Assembly (NCBI GenBank): GCA_029882975.1
Contig: JAOUJW010000018.1
Coordinates: 34,549-98,548, forward strand
Direction of reading: 5' to 3'
From: Gammaproteobacteria bacterium
GTDB taxonomy: Bacteria; Pseudomonadota; Gammaproteobacteria; SZUA-152
Length of the DNA stretch: 64,000 nucleotides
The notes beneath the pieces are model-generated. The model was not told the DNA's origin and searched no databases. It worked only from the letters and a program-made list of their open reading frames with translations. The first letter of the stretch is position 1, and the number at the start of each line of letters is the position of its first letter. This document shows, piece by piece, positions 27,490-38,143 of this stretch. A program made the translations under genes and the position numbers.

Positions 27490-28020
27490 CTATATTTGCG
27501 CAAGACCAGGATAAATTTTAACCAGAGCCCGAAATAATCCTACCACCGATTTTGCATCACTAATATCCCCCGCCTCGGCCATGCGCCAAGCCTCTTGCAT
27601 ATTTATCCAGTGCACTTGAAACACTTCACTGGGCTCGGGTTGTGCCGTAGAGAAGTGTAAATCCCCTGCCAAATATAGATGTACTTTTTCTGTAAACACA
27701 CCGGGTGAGCTGATGCAGTACCCCAACGACTGCCACTGAGTAGCAAGAACACCGGTCTCCTCCGTCAACTCCCGTTTTGCCGTATTCAGAGGGTCTTCCA
27801 TGTGATCAATCTTACCTGCCGGCAATTCCCACAACCACTCATCCATAACACAACGGAATTGTTTCAAGAGGCAAACTTGTTTTTTGTCATTGACCGCCAC
27901 CACGGCGGCCCCACCGGGGTGATGTACAATTTCCATTTCAAACTCATGCCCATTGGGTAAAACGGTGGTTTGCGTCGTCACATTAACCACTTGACCTTCA
28001 TAGATTATTTTTTGCCCCAT
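27490..28020 (-). CDS. Nudix hydrolase, ADP-ribose pyrophosphatase type
   Basis: The 176-residue protein has the fold of NudF/ADP-ribose pyrophosphatases: VVNVTTQTTVLPNGHEFEMEIVHHPGGAAVVAV, WLWELPAGKID, and the Nudix box GKIDHMEDPLNTAKRELTEETG (about residues 69-90) with all catalytic glutamates. SSPGVFTEKVHLYLAGDL is also typical of the family. It should split ADP-ribose or a related ADP-sugar to AMP and a sugar phosphate. The start is the ATG at 28020. It is divergent from the small ORF at 28100. Confidence 0.9.
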   Translation of the reverse strand: MGQKIIYEGQVVNVTTQTTVLPNGHEFEMEIVHHPGGAAVVAVNDKKQVCLLKQFRCVMDEWLWELPAGKIDHMEDPLNTAKRELTEETGVLATQWQSLGYCISSPGVFTEKVHLYLAGDLHFSTAQPEPSEVFQVHWINMQEAWRMAEAGDISDAKSVVGLFRALVKIYPGLAQI

Positions 28021-28099
28021 CGAAGTCTCCGGTAAAGTTTTACGGGCAGTATCCGACTATAACAAAAGCACCTCCAGCAACCCTAGCGATGAGTACTTT

Positions 28100-28261
28100 A
28101 TGTTTATTGATGCCATTAAACACCGACTTCGCCGTAAGGACGAAGATTTAACCCGCTTACAGGAAATCGAAGCGCAAGCACAACGCTTTGAACAGCACGT
28201 GCTTGAAGCCATGCAGTCCATTGCTGACGAGGAAGAAGAAACCGATCAGCCCGAAGATTGA
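28100..28261 (+). CDS. Possible small acidic helical protein (53 residues)
   Basis: An ORF of 53 codons in the gap between the Nudix gene and the TssB-TssC-like gene. The translation starts MFIDAIKHRLRRKDEDLTRLQEIEAQAQRF and becomes strongly acidic (DEEEETDQPED). It looks like a real amphipathic or coiled-coil protein rather than noise. No good ribosome binding site is visible. It converges with the TssB-TssC-like gene nine bases away. The function is unknown. Confidence 0.45.
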   Translation: MFIDAIKHRLRRKDEDLTRLQEIEAQAQRFEQHVLEAMQSIADEEEETDQPED

Positions 28262-28270
28262 GGCGGCGGT

Positions 28271-29776
28271 TCAGCCCCATTGTCCTTGGATGCTTGCCCC
28301 GGAACTGGATAAGGATTGATACCCCATCAAGCGAACCCCGTTGCGATTGCGATAACTCAACAAGGGTATAAAACCCAATTGCAGTAATTCCTGTCCTTCC
28401 CGTTCCGTTAAAAACACTTCGGCACAGGGTTTCATATGCGCTTCACCGTCGTGTTTATAGCTATGAAAGGGTAAATCGCCCAAGTCCAAACAGGCTTCGG
28501 GACGAAATTGCCAAGCCGCATTACTGAAGCCCTGCCCTAATAAAATGACGGCACCAAGCGCACCGTTTCCCCATAGATAGTCAGCGTGTTGTGGTAAACC
28601 CGAACGATCCCACTCCAGTTCCTCAAAGCGAAACTGTTCAATTTCCTCAGCGGATTGGCCATAAGGTGTGCGCAACAACAGACGAGGCAATATCAAGCCC
28701 AGATGTCGGGCATTTTCCTGTGAACGTAATGTCTGCCAAGCCTGCGCACAATGTAGATTACCTTGTTGTAGGCCGGACAACAAACTGGTTGCCGGGGCAC
28801 TTAGGAACGGCCCGCCTGCCTGTTCGGACAACGCTGCCATTTTCTGTAACACTGCCATATCAACATCGTTATCCCCGAAATAATACAAACCGGCTAATAG
28901 TGCCCAGGGCTCGCCATCCAGGCGTTGCACCGCTTGCTCCACGAGCATGGAATAAAGCGGACAGTCCTGCAGCGAGTCAGAGGACAGTGACTGTGCCAAA
29001 GCGTTCTGGCTGAGATCTAACACATACAGTTTCAAATCCAAATTCAGTTCCAGACGGGTCACCGTCTCATACAAAGAGCGCCAGTTGGCTTCCAGGGCCT
29101 GAAATGCCCCATGATGCAAAATACAGCGCATGCGTTTGGCAACTTCTTCATCCAACAGGGTCAGCAAGCGTGGCAAATCCTGATCCGCTCCGGTTTCCAC
29201 ATGGGGTGAAATCACCTTCTGTAGAAACGAATCAATCTGGCTTTTGCGTGGTGAGATTTCCACTTTGTCGGTAGATAGAGTGGCGGGACGATCCTGTAAA
29301 AGCTGATCAAACAAGCCTCCCTCCCCAGCCGCCGTGTCCGCCTGTTGCACTGCCACAGCGGGTTCCGGCTCGATGAGCGCACCGTTAATTTCCCGATTCA
29401 GCATTTGTTGCAATTCGCTTGCGGCAGCTGCGAACCGGGGCGGATCCAATAGCCGCACCCGCAGCTCCCGCCAGGGTTTAAACAGATCCAGTTTCAAATA
29501 CAATTGATCCGGATGAAAATCGTCCAGGTCATTGATTGTTATCTGTATATTTTCGCCAAAAGGAATGGGTAAGGTGATATTAAGCTGTGGTGATAAACTT
29601 TGGAGCACCGAATCAAAATTATCCAAATCCATGCAAATAGGTTTTAACTCCCTCTGACCATCTCCGTCAGCACTGAAATCCCCTAAAATTACTATGTTAA
29701 AACCGCCTTGTTGCTTTTTTGGCGTTTTCCCTTTAACACTTTGATAATCAAAGCTAAATTCCATTCTACCCGGCAT
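28271..29776 (-). CDS. Fused TssB-TssC-like contractile sheath protein, solitary
   Basis: Residues about 5-120 resemble TssB/VipA (FDYQSVKGK, then FNIVILGDFSADG, KPICMDLDNFDSVLQSLSPQ, INDLDDFHPDQLYLKLDLFKPWRELR). Residues about 180-500 resemble TssC/VipB: LPRLLTLLDEEVAKRMRCILHHGAFQALEANWRSLY, LNLDLKLYVLDLS, WALLAGLYYFGDNDVDM, GLILPRLLLRTPYG, DYLWGNGALGAVILL. In type VI secretion the two are separate subunits of the contractile sheath (about 165 and 495 residues). Here they are joined in 501 residues with a Gln/Ala linker. No other type VI gene is in the window, so its role is unclear: it could be a remnant or a different assembly. Confidence 0.75.
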   Translation of the reverse strand: MPGRMEFSFDYQSVKGKTPKKQQGGFNIVILGDFSADGDGQRELKPICMDLDNFDSVLQSLSPQLNITLPIPFGENIQITINDLDDFHPDQLYLKLDLFKPWRELRVRLLDPPRFAAAASELQQMLNREINGALIEPEPAVAVQQADTAAGEGGLFDQLLQDRPATLSTDKVEISPRKSQIDSFLQKVISPHVETGADQDLPRLLTLLDEEVAKRMRCILHHGAFQALEANWRSLYETVTRLELNLDLKLYVLDLSQNALAQSLSSDSLQDCPLYSMLVEQAVQRLDGEPWALLAGLYYFGDNDVDMAVLQKMAALSEQAGGPFLSAPATSLLSGLQQGNLHCAQAWQTLRSQENARHLGLILPRLLLRTPYGQSAEEIEQFRFEELEWDRSGLPQHADYLWGNGALGAVILLGQGFSNAAWQFRPEACLDLGDLPFHSYKHDGEAHMKPCAEVFLTEREGQELLQLGFIPLLSYRNRNGVRLMGYQSLSSSGASIQGQWG

Positions 29777-29899
29777 CGCTGCACACTCCCCATCTTCTGC
29801 TACACTGACATTATCCGATAATCTGGAATAAACCTAAAGACACGGAGTGGTACGGTCGACATAAAAACTATTGACTATTTAATTGAATAGGAGAAAGTT

Positions 29900-29974
29900 A
29901 TGCTATCTGTCACACTTTGGGTTGTCTTATTCATCATCTTCCTGGTGGCAATGCAACAGGAAGGACACTTCTAA
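29900..29974 (+). CDS. Putative 24-residue single-pass membrane microprotein
   Basis: The 25-codon ORF encodes a start Met followed by a hydrophobic helix (LSVTLWVVLFIIFLVAM) and a polar QQEGHF tail. A strong ribosome binding site (AGGAG) is placed about seven bases before the ATG, which makes expression likely. It is divergent from the TssB-TssC-like gene, with about 120 bp between them. Microproteins of this shape often act as small subunits of membrane complexes, but none is identifiable here. Confidence 0.55.
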   Translation: MLSVTLWVVLFIIFLVAMQQEGHF

Positions 29975-30004
29975 ATCCGATTTGAATCAGACGGTTGTTG
30001 TACT

Positions 30005-30054
30005 ATTGTTGTACTGAGCGATTGTTGTACTGAGCGGTATTTCAGTCAACAATC
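30005..30054. repeat. 16-bp direct repeat and hairpin downstream of the microprotein
   Basis: ATTGTTGTACTGAGCG occurs twice in tandem (30005 and 30021), with a third partial copy just before. The second copy also forms a stem with TCAGT-CAACAATC (30020-30054). It lies between the microprotein and the convergent TPR gene and could act as a terminator for one of them, although there is no U-tract. Confidence 0.6.
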
Positions 30055-30068
30055 GACTCGGATTAGTG

Positions 30069-30908
30069 TCAAGGATTGATGCGCTCCAATTTTTCTAGAT
30101 AGGCCATGGCAAACTGGTGCTCAGTGTAATCCGTGGCACCGGTGGCTATTGCCTGCTGAAATAGGCGTTTGGCGTTGATCCGATCATTTTGCAAAAGATA
30201 ATACTGCCCTAGATAGTAATAAGCTTCACACTTGTGACCGCGTTTCATCTCGGCTCCGGCCAACACTTTTACCAAATCCTCGGCCGTAACCTGATTCAAA
30301 TACAAACGCAGCAAAGCGCCCGGCCAGGCATTCAAATCCAGCCCCTGCACCATTGAAGCCACCACGCTTTTGCTGGACGGATCTTGATACTTCTCACTTA
30401 AAACCAACCATAACATGCGATACATGTCACGGGGTTTAATCTGTAGATACAATAAAAAATCCTTTTGTGCCTGTTGATACCGCCCTAACAAAAAATACAT
30501 CGCCCCGCGTGTGGCATAAACATGGCTGTTGTTGGGTTCTATTTTGCCCGCCATGTGTAAATCGTTAAATGCCAGTTTGTAGTTTTCCTGCTTGGCATAC
30601 GCCAAAGCCCGGTCTATGTACGCCTGCGCAAAAGAACGGTCCAATTTGATGGCTGAGCCGAAGTCCGTAATAGCCAGTGCATACTGATTCAACGAAACGT
30701 AGTGGCGTCCACGTTCCCAATAGCGCTTCACTAAAGCACTACCTTGCAAACGTCCGGAATTAATCACTTTGGTATGGGAGGCGATCGTGTCATCTGCCGC
30801 TTGCACCGTCCATTTCAATATTCGCAGCGGCACCACCGCATGGGCCATACCGTTGAGCAACAGCGCAATGCAAACAACCATTGCCGAATTACCAATGAAT
30901 TTTTTCAT
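30069..30908 (-). CDS. NlpI-like exported TPR protein
   Basis: The protein has a signal peptide (VVCIALLLNGMAHA-V). Tetratricopeptide repeats occupy about residues 60-160 (YWERGRHYVSLNQYALAITDFGSAIKLD, AYIDRALAYAKQENYKLAFNDLHMAGKIEPN, VYATRGAMYFLLGRYQQAQKDF). The C-terminal half (LVLSEKYQDPSSK..., WPGALLRLYLNQVTAEDLV..., CEAYYYLGQYYLLQNDRINAKRLFQQAIATGATDYTEHQFAMAYLEKL) follows the NlpI pattern. NlpI is an outer-membrane lipoprotein adaptor that scaffolds peptidoglycan hydrolases and proteases. No lipobox is seen here, so it may be soluble. The gene is single. Confidence 0.8.
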   Translation of the reverse strand: MKKFIGNSAMVVCIALLLNGMAHAVVPLRILKWTVQAADDTIASHTKVINSGRLQGSALVKRYWERGRHYVSLNQYALAITDFGSAIKLDRSFAQAYIDRALAYAKQENYKLAFNDLHMAGKIEPNNSHVYATRGAMYFLLGRYQQAQKDFLLYLQIKPRDMYRMLWLVLSEKYQDPSSKSVVASMVQGLDLNAWPGALLRLYLNQVTAEDLVKVLAGAEMKRGHKCEAYYYLGQYYLLQNDRINAKRLFQQAIATGATDYTEHQFAMAYLEKLERINP

Positions 30909-31038
30909 GCCTTATTTTTTACCGAATTTCAAAATTTAAGAACTCCGAATTAACCCGTTGGATGAGATATGAGAGCTTTTTTTCAGAGTTAAACAAAGTT
31001 TCAGTAAGTGTAAGTGTAGCAAAAAAGACTTATAAGAA

Positions 31039-32262
31039 TTATTGCACTGGGGCTTGATACCCTGCCAACTCCACATAACCGTAGCCGGTGAGTTTTTTAT
31101 TGGAATTCCCCTTATACTGATAGCCACTGATCTTGACTGCCCCTTCCCAGTATCGGAACACCAAATTATGTTCCTGATCTGCCACCAGGGGCTCAATGCT
31201 AAGTTCTAATTGATCTTTCGGTATGGTCAAGGTCCATGCGGACGGATACTTAATACCGGAGTGTGGGCTGACCCAATAATCTTTTACTTCCACCACCACA
31301 TCTTCAGCGGGTAAAGTGCGATATTGTTCACCCAACCCCACCAAGGTTCCGCTGCTAAACTCGTCCGAAGTACCATCTTTACGGCGCAGTTTATAAAACA
31401 TTATATCCCGACCGTCACTCAGTTGCAGAGAGAACCAGTCCCAACCCCGTTGATCCGCTTCCAGCGCCGACGTAGACCATTCCCGGTCATACCAGCTGTT
31501 TCCGGATACTTTGTAAGTGGTCCCGTTAGCGGCCAGGGTTCCCTGAGTGTCCAGGCGGGTTATGGAGTAGTAAAATGAGGCATTGCCTTGTTTTTTTCCT
31601 TTTTGACTCAATCCGTTAAAGCCATGCAATACTACGGGTTTTTCCGGCTTCAATAACAAGTCGATCTTAAGATCATTCTTGGAAGCAGTGACCTTTAGCG
31701 GAAACACACCATCCCCTTGAGACTCCACTCGCCAATCATCCAACCACAATTTTATACCCTTACTATCCTTAGCACTCCCCAGCGCTTGCGCACCAGCCAA
31801 GCCCAGTGCCTTACGGGAAAATTTTTCATAGCTGGAAAATTTATTGGCACTTACATCCGTTATGGCAAAATGTGCCATATAGAAATGATTGGCCCGCCAG
31901 TTTGAGGAATGAAACTTACTGCTGCCACTGCTGGACATATAGTCACTGCTGTAAATTTCCTGGCTATCGGGAATCAGGCCGAACCGAAACAAAGTCAGTT
32001 GATACCCAAAACGATGTCCTGCCTGAGACGAGAGGTTTCCGGTGAAATACCACCATTCATGTTTATACTCGGGATGAGCCAGATGATCATCCGGAAACTC
32101 AAACTTCTTGGTTCTGTGGACACGGGCAAATCCCCCACTGGAGTCCGCATTTAGTATATCGGCCACCTGTAGTACGCCGGCACCATCCTGACTCACGGTT
32201 TTTTTATCACAGGCGACAATCAAGAGCGCCACCAACACAGTTATTAGTATAGGACGGATCAT
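31039..32262 (-). CDS. AttH/CrtC-like lipocalin-domain lipoprotein
   Basis: The 407-residue protein begins with a lipoprotein signal (LVALLIVAC). The mature part matches the lipocalin-like AttH/CrtC family: FPDDHLAHPEYKHEWWYFTGNL near the start, FGYQLTLFRFG, FYMAHFAITDV, and SWYDREWSTSALEADQRGWDWFSLQLSDGRDIMFY in the second half. Carotenoid hydratase CrtC shares the fold, but the ABC-linked members are thought to bind a ligand rather than hydrate carotenoids. It follows the permease gene with a three-base gap and is the last gene of a three-gene transporter operon. Confidence 0.85.
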   Translation of the reverse strand: MIRPILITVLVALLIVACDKKTVSQDGAGVLQVADILNADSSGGFARVHRTKKFEFPDDHLAHPEYKHEWWYFTGNLSSQAGHRFGYQLTLFRFGLIPDSQEIYSSDYMSSSGSSKFHSSNWRANHFYMAHFAITDVSANKFSSYEKFSRKALGLAGAQALGSAKDSKGIKLWLDDWRVESQGDGVFPLKVTASKNDLKIDLLLKPEKPVVLHGFNGLSQKGKKQGNASFYYSITRLDTQGTLAANGTTYKVSGNSWYDREWSTSALEADQRGWDWFSLQLSDGRDIMFYKLRRKDGTSDEFSSGTLVGLGEQYRTLPAEDVVVEVKDYWVSPHSGIKYPSAWTLTIPKDQLELSIEPLVADQEHNLVFRYWEGAVKISGYQYKGNSNKKLTGYGYVELAGYQAPVQ

Positions 32263-32265
32263 GCG

Positions 32266-34845
32266 CTACTCTTCCCTTAAAGCGTCGGCAGGCTGAACCC
32301 TGGAAATTCTAGCCGCCGGAAACGCACCGGCAAGCAAGGCAGCAACCACGGCTAAAAATACGGATTGAAACAACACCATGGGTTCCAGAGTTATATCCAT
32401 ACTCCAACCAAAGGAGCGGCGATTGATCACCACAATCAAAATAGCTGCCAGTGCCAGGCCCAATGGAATCGCCAGGATGCCGGCCAGACCGCCTATAAGC
32501 CCCGACTCGCCACTGATCACAAACCAGACTTGGCGGGGAGTGAGACCGATGGTTCTTAATAAGGCAATCTCTCTGCTTTTTTCTATGTGAATGGCCATAA
32601 GTGCGCTGAGTATTCCCACAAACGCCACGATAATAGCAAGCAAACGCAATACCTGAGTCACAGCAAAGGTCCGATCAAAAATGCGAATGGAACCTTCGCG
32701 CAGAACCTCATTGGAACGAATCAATAAACGCTGTTCCTTTACTAATTTGTAGGGGTTTGCCAACTCTTTATCTACAATTTCCTGCATTTTTTTCATCACC
32801 GTTGCAATGTTGTCATCTCGCTTCACATACACTGCCAACGAAGAAATACTCTTATCGTTCCAATAGCGCAAATACGTCTTTCGGTTCATTGCGACGACAC
32901 CCCGCTCAGAACCGTAATCGGTATAAACGCCGGCTATTTTAAATAGATGCTCACCTTGATCCGTAGGCAACATCAAATGGTCCGCCACGGTTAGCTTATG
33001 ATGAAATGCAAAGGACTCGGAAATCAACACTGCGTCATTATCGAAAAAGTCGTTCATCGCATTTTCCTGATCGCCTTCGATTATGCGAAACTTAGAAAAC
33101 GAGCGACGCGGCATATTCACTGCCAGTATCTGTACAAGTTCGTCCTTAGTATAAATTTGAACTCGACGTGAAACCCCGATATCTTTTATTTCCTCAATTT
33201 GTTTGAAACGGTCTACCCACACCATGGATAAGCCGCCTTTATTCAAATCAGACGCAATACCGTCCGGTGCTACGTAAATGTCCGCCTGCAAGGTAGCATC
33301 CAGCCAAACCACTACCGAATTGCGAAAACTATCGATCATCACGGTCACGCCGATACTGGTGGCCACCGCAATACTCAAGGCGGTTATGGCCACGCCGGAA
33401 CGACTGAAGGACGTTAACACACCGCGGGTGAAGATATTGCCTAGCTCCCCGAACAAGGCTCGCATCAATGGCGTCAGCATTTTCAACAATGCCAGGGTCA
33501 TGATGGGCACCAGTAAAGCAAAGCCCAAAACAATAATAAACAAAGCCGCAAAACTGGCCGGCAAACTGTCACTGAGCAAATACAATATGCTTAAGCCCAC
33601 CAGCAACAATACATAGCCTACCCAGGAAGACACTTTCATGGTGCGAAGAAAGCTAATCTCCATGGCCGACCGGGAAAACGCGTTGCGAGTGGTGGATTTA
33701 GTGGCCTCATAGGCCGGAATGAACACAGCGGCCAGGGTAGCAGCCATCCCCAGAATCATACCTTTAATAATTGAGCCATTGGAAATGTTCAATTCATTAA
33801 CAGTTACCACGAAGTACAAATCGTTAATCGTCCGGGTAACCAGGTGTAACAAACCGCTGCCCAACAAAATTCCAATAAATACGCCCAGCACCGTGGCGAT
33901 CAAGCCGATGATTCCCGCTTCCACATAGATCAATTTAAAAATTTCCGAACGCGTCACCCCCAAGGTTCGCAAGTAACCTAATATCTCACGGCGTTGGATC
34001 ACGGAAAAAATCATAGTGTTGTAAATCAAAAACAAACCGACAAATAATGCCAGAAGACTCAAGGCGGTGAGGTTGGTCTGAAACGCATTACTTAATTGTG
34101 ATAGAGCATGGGTACGGGCATTCGCGGAAACCAGTGAGGCGTTTTCAGGTAAATGAGACAGTATCCTTTGCTTGATGGATTCTGCTTCGCCCTCAGGTAA
34201 TTGCACATCGATCTGGCTTAATCGCCCCTGCATCCCCAGAATTTCCTGGGCTGTCGCAATATCAACAATCACAATGGTCTGTAAAGCTTGTTGATTCATG
34301 CTGTCCTCGGTTCTCACCAAACCGACGGTTTCGAACAAGTATTTGATACCGCGGACAGTCATATAGAATTCATCACCCAAGGCCAGTCCATATTGCGCCG
34401 CCGTGGTGTCCAGTAAAATAGCGGCTTTTGGATTGGTGAGAAACTCCACCACATCGAGACTGCCGAAAGTGTTGCCTATATGCGTACGAAAATTCATATC
34501 GGCGAATATATCCACTCCGAGAATATGCAGAGTTGGTCCTTCGGGAAGTTGTTCGGTACTGAACTGGCCATACCCTTCTACAATGGGCGCGATCAATTCC
34601 AATCCGGCCTGAGCCCTCAAGGTGCTGTACAACTGTTCGTCAATATGATCGGGGCCACCGACAATCTGGTGGGTTGCGGCACCGGTTACCGCTGTGCTGG
34701 ATAGCTCAAAGGCTTTGCTGGCACTGCTATTGGCCAGATCGATAGCGACAACAACTGCCACGCCCAAAGCAATGCCTATCACCGATAGCAATATTTGCCA
34801 GGGATGATGGGTATAGTGGCGTATTGCCACTTTCCACAAGTTCAT
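32266..34845 (-). CDS. FtsX/MacB-like ABC transporter permease
   Basis: The 859-residue protein has a membrane helix near the start ([21 protein letters not shown]), a large periplasmic MacB-core-like domain, and two FtsX-type four-helix-like clusters. They show [39 protein letters not shown] and, near the C-terminus, [37 protein letters not shown]. Two FtsX domains in one chain are typical of large AttF/G-like permeases. It is four bases overlapping with the ATPase gene (its ATG lies within the ATPase end) and three bases upstream of the AttH-like gene. It may move lipophilic or peptide cargo across the envelope; the cargo is unknown. Confidence 0.9.
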   Translation of the reverse strand: MNLWKVAIRHYTHHPWQILLSVIGIALGVAVVVAIDLANSSASKAFELSSTAVTGAATHQIVGGPDHIDEQLYSTLRAQAGLELIAPIVEGYGQFSTEQLPEGPTLHILGVDIFADMNFRTHIGNTFGSLDVVEFLTNPKAAILLDTTAAQYGLALGDEFYMTVRGIKYLFETVGLVRTEDSMNQQALQTIVIVDIATAQEILGMQGRLSQIDVQLPEGEAESIKQRILSHLPENASLVSANARTHALSQLSNAFQTNLTALSLLALFVGLFLIYNTMIFSVIQRREILGYLRTLGVTRSEIFKLIYVEAGIIGLIATVLGVFIGILLGSGLLHLVTRTINDLYFVVTVNELNISNGSIIKGMILGMAATLAAVFIPAYEATKSTTRNAFSRSAMEISFLRTMKVSSWVGYVLLLVGLSILYLLSDSLPASFAALFIIVLGFALLVPIMTLALLKMLTPLMRALFGELGNIFTRGVLTSFSRSGVAITALSIAVATSIGVTVMIDSFRNSVVVWLDATLQADIYVAPDGIASDLNKGGLSMVWVDRFKQIEEIKDIGVSRRVQIYTKDELVQILAVNMPRRSFSKFRIIEGDQENAMNDFFDNDAVLISESFAFHHKLTVADHLMLPTDQGEHLFKIAGVYTDYGSERGVVAMNRKTYLRYWNDKSISSLAVYVKRDDNIATVMKKMQEIVDKELANPYKLVKEQRLLIRSNEVLREGSIRIFDRTFAVTQVLRLLAIIVAFVGILSALMAIHIEKSREIALLRTIGLTPRQVWFVISGESGLIGGLAGILAIPLGLALAAILIVVINRRSFGWSMDITLEPMVLFQSVFLAVVAALLAGAFPAARISRVQPADALREE

Positions 34846-35543
34846 GCAGAGCCACCCATGTTAACCTGTATCAGGCGACCATCCCGTATTCTGAAAACTC
34901 GGTCGGCCGATTGTGCCAGTTCCTGGTTATGGGTAACCAACACCAGGGTCTTTTGTTCCTTGCGCACCAGCGTAGTCAACAATTTCATCACTTTGCGACT
35001 GGTATCCGTATCCAGGTTTCCTGTTGGTTCGTCAGCCAACAACAACAAGGGTTGGTGTATCAGAGCACGCAACACAGCAACACGTTGTTGTTCCCCACCG
35101 GAAAGTTTATCTGGAAAACTTTTGGCTCGATCCGCCAAACCCACCGCGCCCAGCAGTTTCGCAACATGTTGATGGTGAGCTTTTTTTAATCGTCCGGTCA
35201 GCTCCAGAGGTAAAAGTACATTTTCCTGGACTGTTAAGGTGGGAATGAGGTTATAAAGCTGAAAGATAAAACCAATGTTATTGCGCCGAAAAACCGTGCG
35301 GTCGTGTTCATTCAGCGCAGTCAGATCCTTGTTATCGATCACAACCCTACCGGAACTGGGTGCATCAATTCCACTCATAATATTCAGCAAGGTGGACTTG
35401 CCGGAGCCACTACGCCCCAACAGCACAATAAACTCACCGGCATGAATCTCTAAGTTCAGCTCTTCAAACACTAAACGTTGAGTTTCACCTTCTGTATAAT
35501 ATTTGCTCAGATTCTCCAGTTTGATCAATACGGATGTGGTCAT
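34842..35543 (-). CDS. ABC transporter ATP-binding protein (MacB/LolD type)
   Basis: The 233-residue ATPase has Walker A as [15 protein letters not shown] (about residues 41-55) and the signature [19 protein letters not shown]. Walker B is LLLADEPTG, and the H-loop is [10 protein letters not shown]. The MacB-type features [47 protein letters not shown] are clear. It belongs with the FtsX-like permease gene, overlapping it by four bases, and with the AttH-like lipoprotein. The three-gene order resembles the att-type ABC clusters of proteobacteria. Confidence 0.94.
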   Translation of the reverse strand: MTTSVLIKLENLSKYYTEGETQRLVFEELNLEIHAGEFIVLLGRSGSGKSTLLNIMSGIDAPSSGRVVIDNKDLTALNEHDRTVFRRNNIGFIFQLYNLIPTLTVQENVLLPLELTGRLKKAHHQHVAKLLGAVGLADRAKSFPDKLSGGEQQRVAVLRALIHQPLLLLADEPTGNLDTDTSRKVMKLLTTLVRKEQKTLVLVTHNQELAQSADRVFRIRDGRLIQVNMGGSA

Positions 35544-35837
35544 GTCTCTTTATTTATTTATTTTATCGTTGTAAGTTTCCAGTCCCGATCGTATCCTTGT
35601 TCGGAACCACTAAAGAGTGGCAGCAAAAAATTAGAATCATTATACCATTTCACCGTAAAGTCAAAACATTGCACAGTTTAAACAAGCTGTACGGCGAAAA
35701 TGTATAAATATTATCCATAATACACAATCTTTATAGTATTTCCCGAGGTTTCGTAAATATTTCCTTAGATATATTATATTGCCCAGGGAACTCACTAATA
35801 ATAATGTAGTTTTATCACACGGTAACTTTCTTTTACT
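35544..35837. other. AT-rich intergenic region between the ABC operon and tex
   Basis: A 294-bp AT-rich gap between two divergent genes that must hold both promoters. I see TATATT- and TATAAT-like words near 35767-35810 but no pair clear enough to call. No ORF with coding character is present. Confidence 0.4.
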
Positions 35838-38135
35838 ATGAATACATTGCAACAACGCTTAGCTCAGGAACTGGAACTGCCACTAAACGCAGTAGTCACC
35901 ACCATTGGCTTATTGGACGAGGGTTGCACAGTACCGTTCATTGCCCGCTATCGTAAAGAGGCAACCGGTGGATTATCCGATATCCAACTACGACATTTGC
36001 AGGAACGTCTGGGATATGTACGGGAATTGGACGATAGACGTCAAACCGTTCTCAAAAGCATCTCCGAACAAGGCAAGTTGACCAAAGAACTGGAACACGC
36101 CATCAACTCGGTGGACAGTAAGACCCAGTTGGAAGACTTGTACCGGCCCTATATGCCCAAACGGCGCACCAAGGCACAAATCGCCCGTGAAGCCGGACTG
36201 GAACCCCTGGCACACCTACTCTTACAACAACCTGAACAAGACCCTCACCGTGTTGCCTCTGAATACCTCAATGAGGAAAAACAAATAGAATCGGCGGATC
36301 AGGCACTGGAAGGTGCGCGACATATCTTAATGGAGCATTTTTCAGAAGATGCGCAATTAGTGGGAGAACTGCGTCAATTCAGCTGGGACAATGCTTTGCT
36401 GCAATCCAAAGTGGTAAAAGGCAAGGAAACTGAAGCAGCTAAGTACTCCGACTATTTTGACAGCCTGGAGGCAGTAAAATCCATTCCCTCACACCGTATG
36501 TTAGCCATGTTCCGGGGCCAAAAAGAAGGCATGCTGCAGCTCAGCATGGTATTTGAGTCTCCCGATCAAAATGTTGACCCCAAAAGCTTCACTATCCCCG
36601 AATCCATGATTGCGAGGCGGTTTCAGATTCAACAGCAAAACCGAGCCGCTGATCAGTGGTTGTGCGACAGCGTTCGTTGGGCCTGGAAAATTAAATTGTC
36701 CACCCATATGGAATTGGAATTGAAAAAAACCCTGCGAGACAATTCCGAGAAAAAGGCCATTGATGTCTTTGCTCTCAACCTAAAAGACCTTTTGTTGGCG
36801 GCCCCCGCAGGCCATCAAACAGTGATTGGACTGGATCCCGGGATTCGCACCGGCGTAAAAGTGGCCGTTGTGGATATGACGGGAAAATTGTTGGATACGG
36901 CAACCATTTATCCTCACGCCCCCAGACATCAGTGGAAAGAATCCCTGGCCATATTGGCCCACTTTGTCGAGAAACACACTGTCAGACTCATTGCTATCGG
37001 CAATGGCACCGCGTCCCGTGAGACGGACAAGCTGGCGGCTGACTTAATCCAATTATGCAAATCCGTCCCCTTACAAAAACTGGTGGTTTCCGAAGCCGGG
37101 GCATCGGTTTATTCCGCTTCACCTTTGGCATCAGAGGAGTTTCCTGACATTGACGTGTCACTTCGGGGCGCCATCTCCATTGCACGCCGCTTACAGGATC
37201 CTTTGGCAGAACTGGTTAAAATCGATCCCAAATCCATCGGCGTGGGACAATACCAACACGATGTGAATCAAGTAAAACTGGGGCACAGCCTGGACAACGT
37301 AGTAGAAGACTGCGTTAACACCGTAGGTGTGGAATTAAACACAGCTTCAGCTCCCCTGTTAACCCGTGTGGCAGGCTTAAATTCCACTTTAGCCAAAAAC
37401 ATAGTTCAGTATCGTGACAAAAACGGGCGCTTTGCCAATCGAAAAGCACTGCTGGAGGTGCCCCGGTTAGGTCCAAAAGTCTATGAGCAGGCCGCCGGCT
37501 TTCTGCGAATTGTCAACGGCGACAACCCACTGGATGCCTCAGCCGTACATCCGGAGTCCTACGAAGTGGTTAATAACATTCTTGGCCACACGGGGCGGGA
37601 AATTCATCAGCTCATCGGCGACAAAAAACTGTTACGAGGCTTGAAAGTGGAGGCCTTTGTTACAGACCGCTTTGGCGCCCCCACGGTCCAGGATATTTTG
37701 AGTGAGCTGGAGAAACCGGGACGGGATCCTCGCCCCGAATTCAAAACCGCCACTTTCAAGGAAGGCGTGGAAGAAATTACCGATTTACGTGCAGGCATGC
37801 GCCTGGAAGGTGTAGTGACCAATGTGACCAATTTTGGAGCCTTTGTGGATATTGGTGTACATCAGGACGGATTAGTCCATATTTCCGCCCTGTCGGATAA
37901 ATTTGTATCCGACCCTCATGAGGTGGTCAGCGCCGGGGATATTGTAAAGGTGCAAGTATTAGACGTGGACGTGCAACGCAAACGCATTTCACTGAGCATG
38001 AATTCCTCAGCAACCGCAGACGATATGGCATCCAAACCCGCCCAAAAGACATCGAAGTCGAGACCAGCCAAGTCGAAACCATCCGCAGCACCGCAAACCG
38101 CTATGGCTGCGGCGTTTGGAAAATTGAAATCCTAA
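35838..38135 (+). CDS. tex: Tex family RNA-binding transcription accessory protein
   Basis: Tex is a conserved nucleic-acid-binding protein linked to transcription and stress tolerance. The 765-residue protein has the usual order. The helical N-terminal domain ([32 protein letters not shown]) is followed by a YqgF/RNase H-like core ([21 protein letters not shown], about residue 331), HhH units ([34 protein letters not shown]) and a C-terminal S1 RNA-binding domain ([33 protein letters not shown], about residues 653-720). The tail is Lys/Ala/Pro-rich. The start ATG is at 35838. The gene is single. Confidence 0.97.
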   Translation: MNTLQQRLAQELELPLNAVVTTIGLLDEGCTVPFIARYRKEATGGLSDIQLRHLQERLGYVRELDDRRQTVLKSISEQGKLTKELEHAINSVDSKTQLEDLYRPYMPKRRTKAQIAREAGLEPLAHLLLQQPEQDPHRVASEYLNEEKQIESADQALEGARHILMEHFSEDAQLVGELRQFSWDNALLQSKVVKGKETEAAKYSDYFDSLEAVKSIPSHRMLAMFRGQKEGMLQLSMVFESPDQNVDPKSFTIPESMIARRFQIQQQNRAADQWLCDSVRWAWKIKLSTHMELELKKTLRDNSEKKAIDVFALNLKDLLLAAPAGHQTVIGLDPGIRTGVKVAVVDMTGKLLDTATIYPHAPRHQWKESLAILAHFVEKHTVRLIAIGNGTASRETDKLAADLIQLCKSVPLQKLVVSEAGASVYSASPLASEEFPDIDVSLRGAISIARRLQDPLAELVKIDPKSIGVGQYQHDVNQVKLGHSLDNVVEDCVNTVGVELNTASAPLLTRVAGLNSTLAKNIVQYRDKNGRFANRKALLEVPRLGPKVYEQAAGFLRIVNGDNPLDASAVHPESYEVVNNILGHTGREIHQLIGDKKLLRGLKVEAFVTDRFGAPTVQDILSELEKPGRDPRPEFKTATFKEGVEEITDLRAGMRLEGVVTNVTNFGAFVDIGVHQDGLVHISALSDKFVSDPHEVVSAGDIVKVQVLDVDVQRKRISLSMNSSATADDMASKPAQKTSKSRPAKSKPSAAPQTAMAAAFGKLKS

Positions 38136-38143
38136 GGTCCAAA

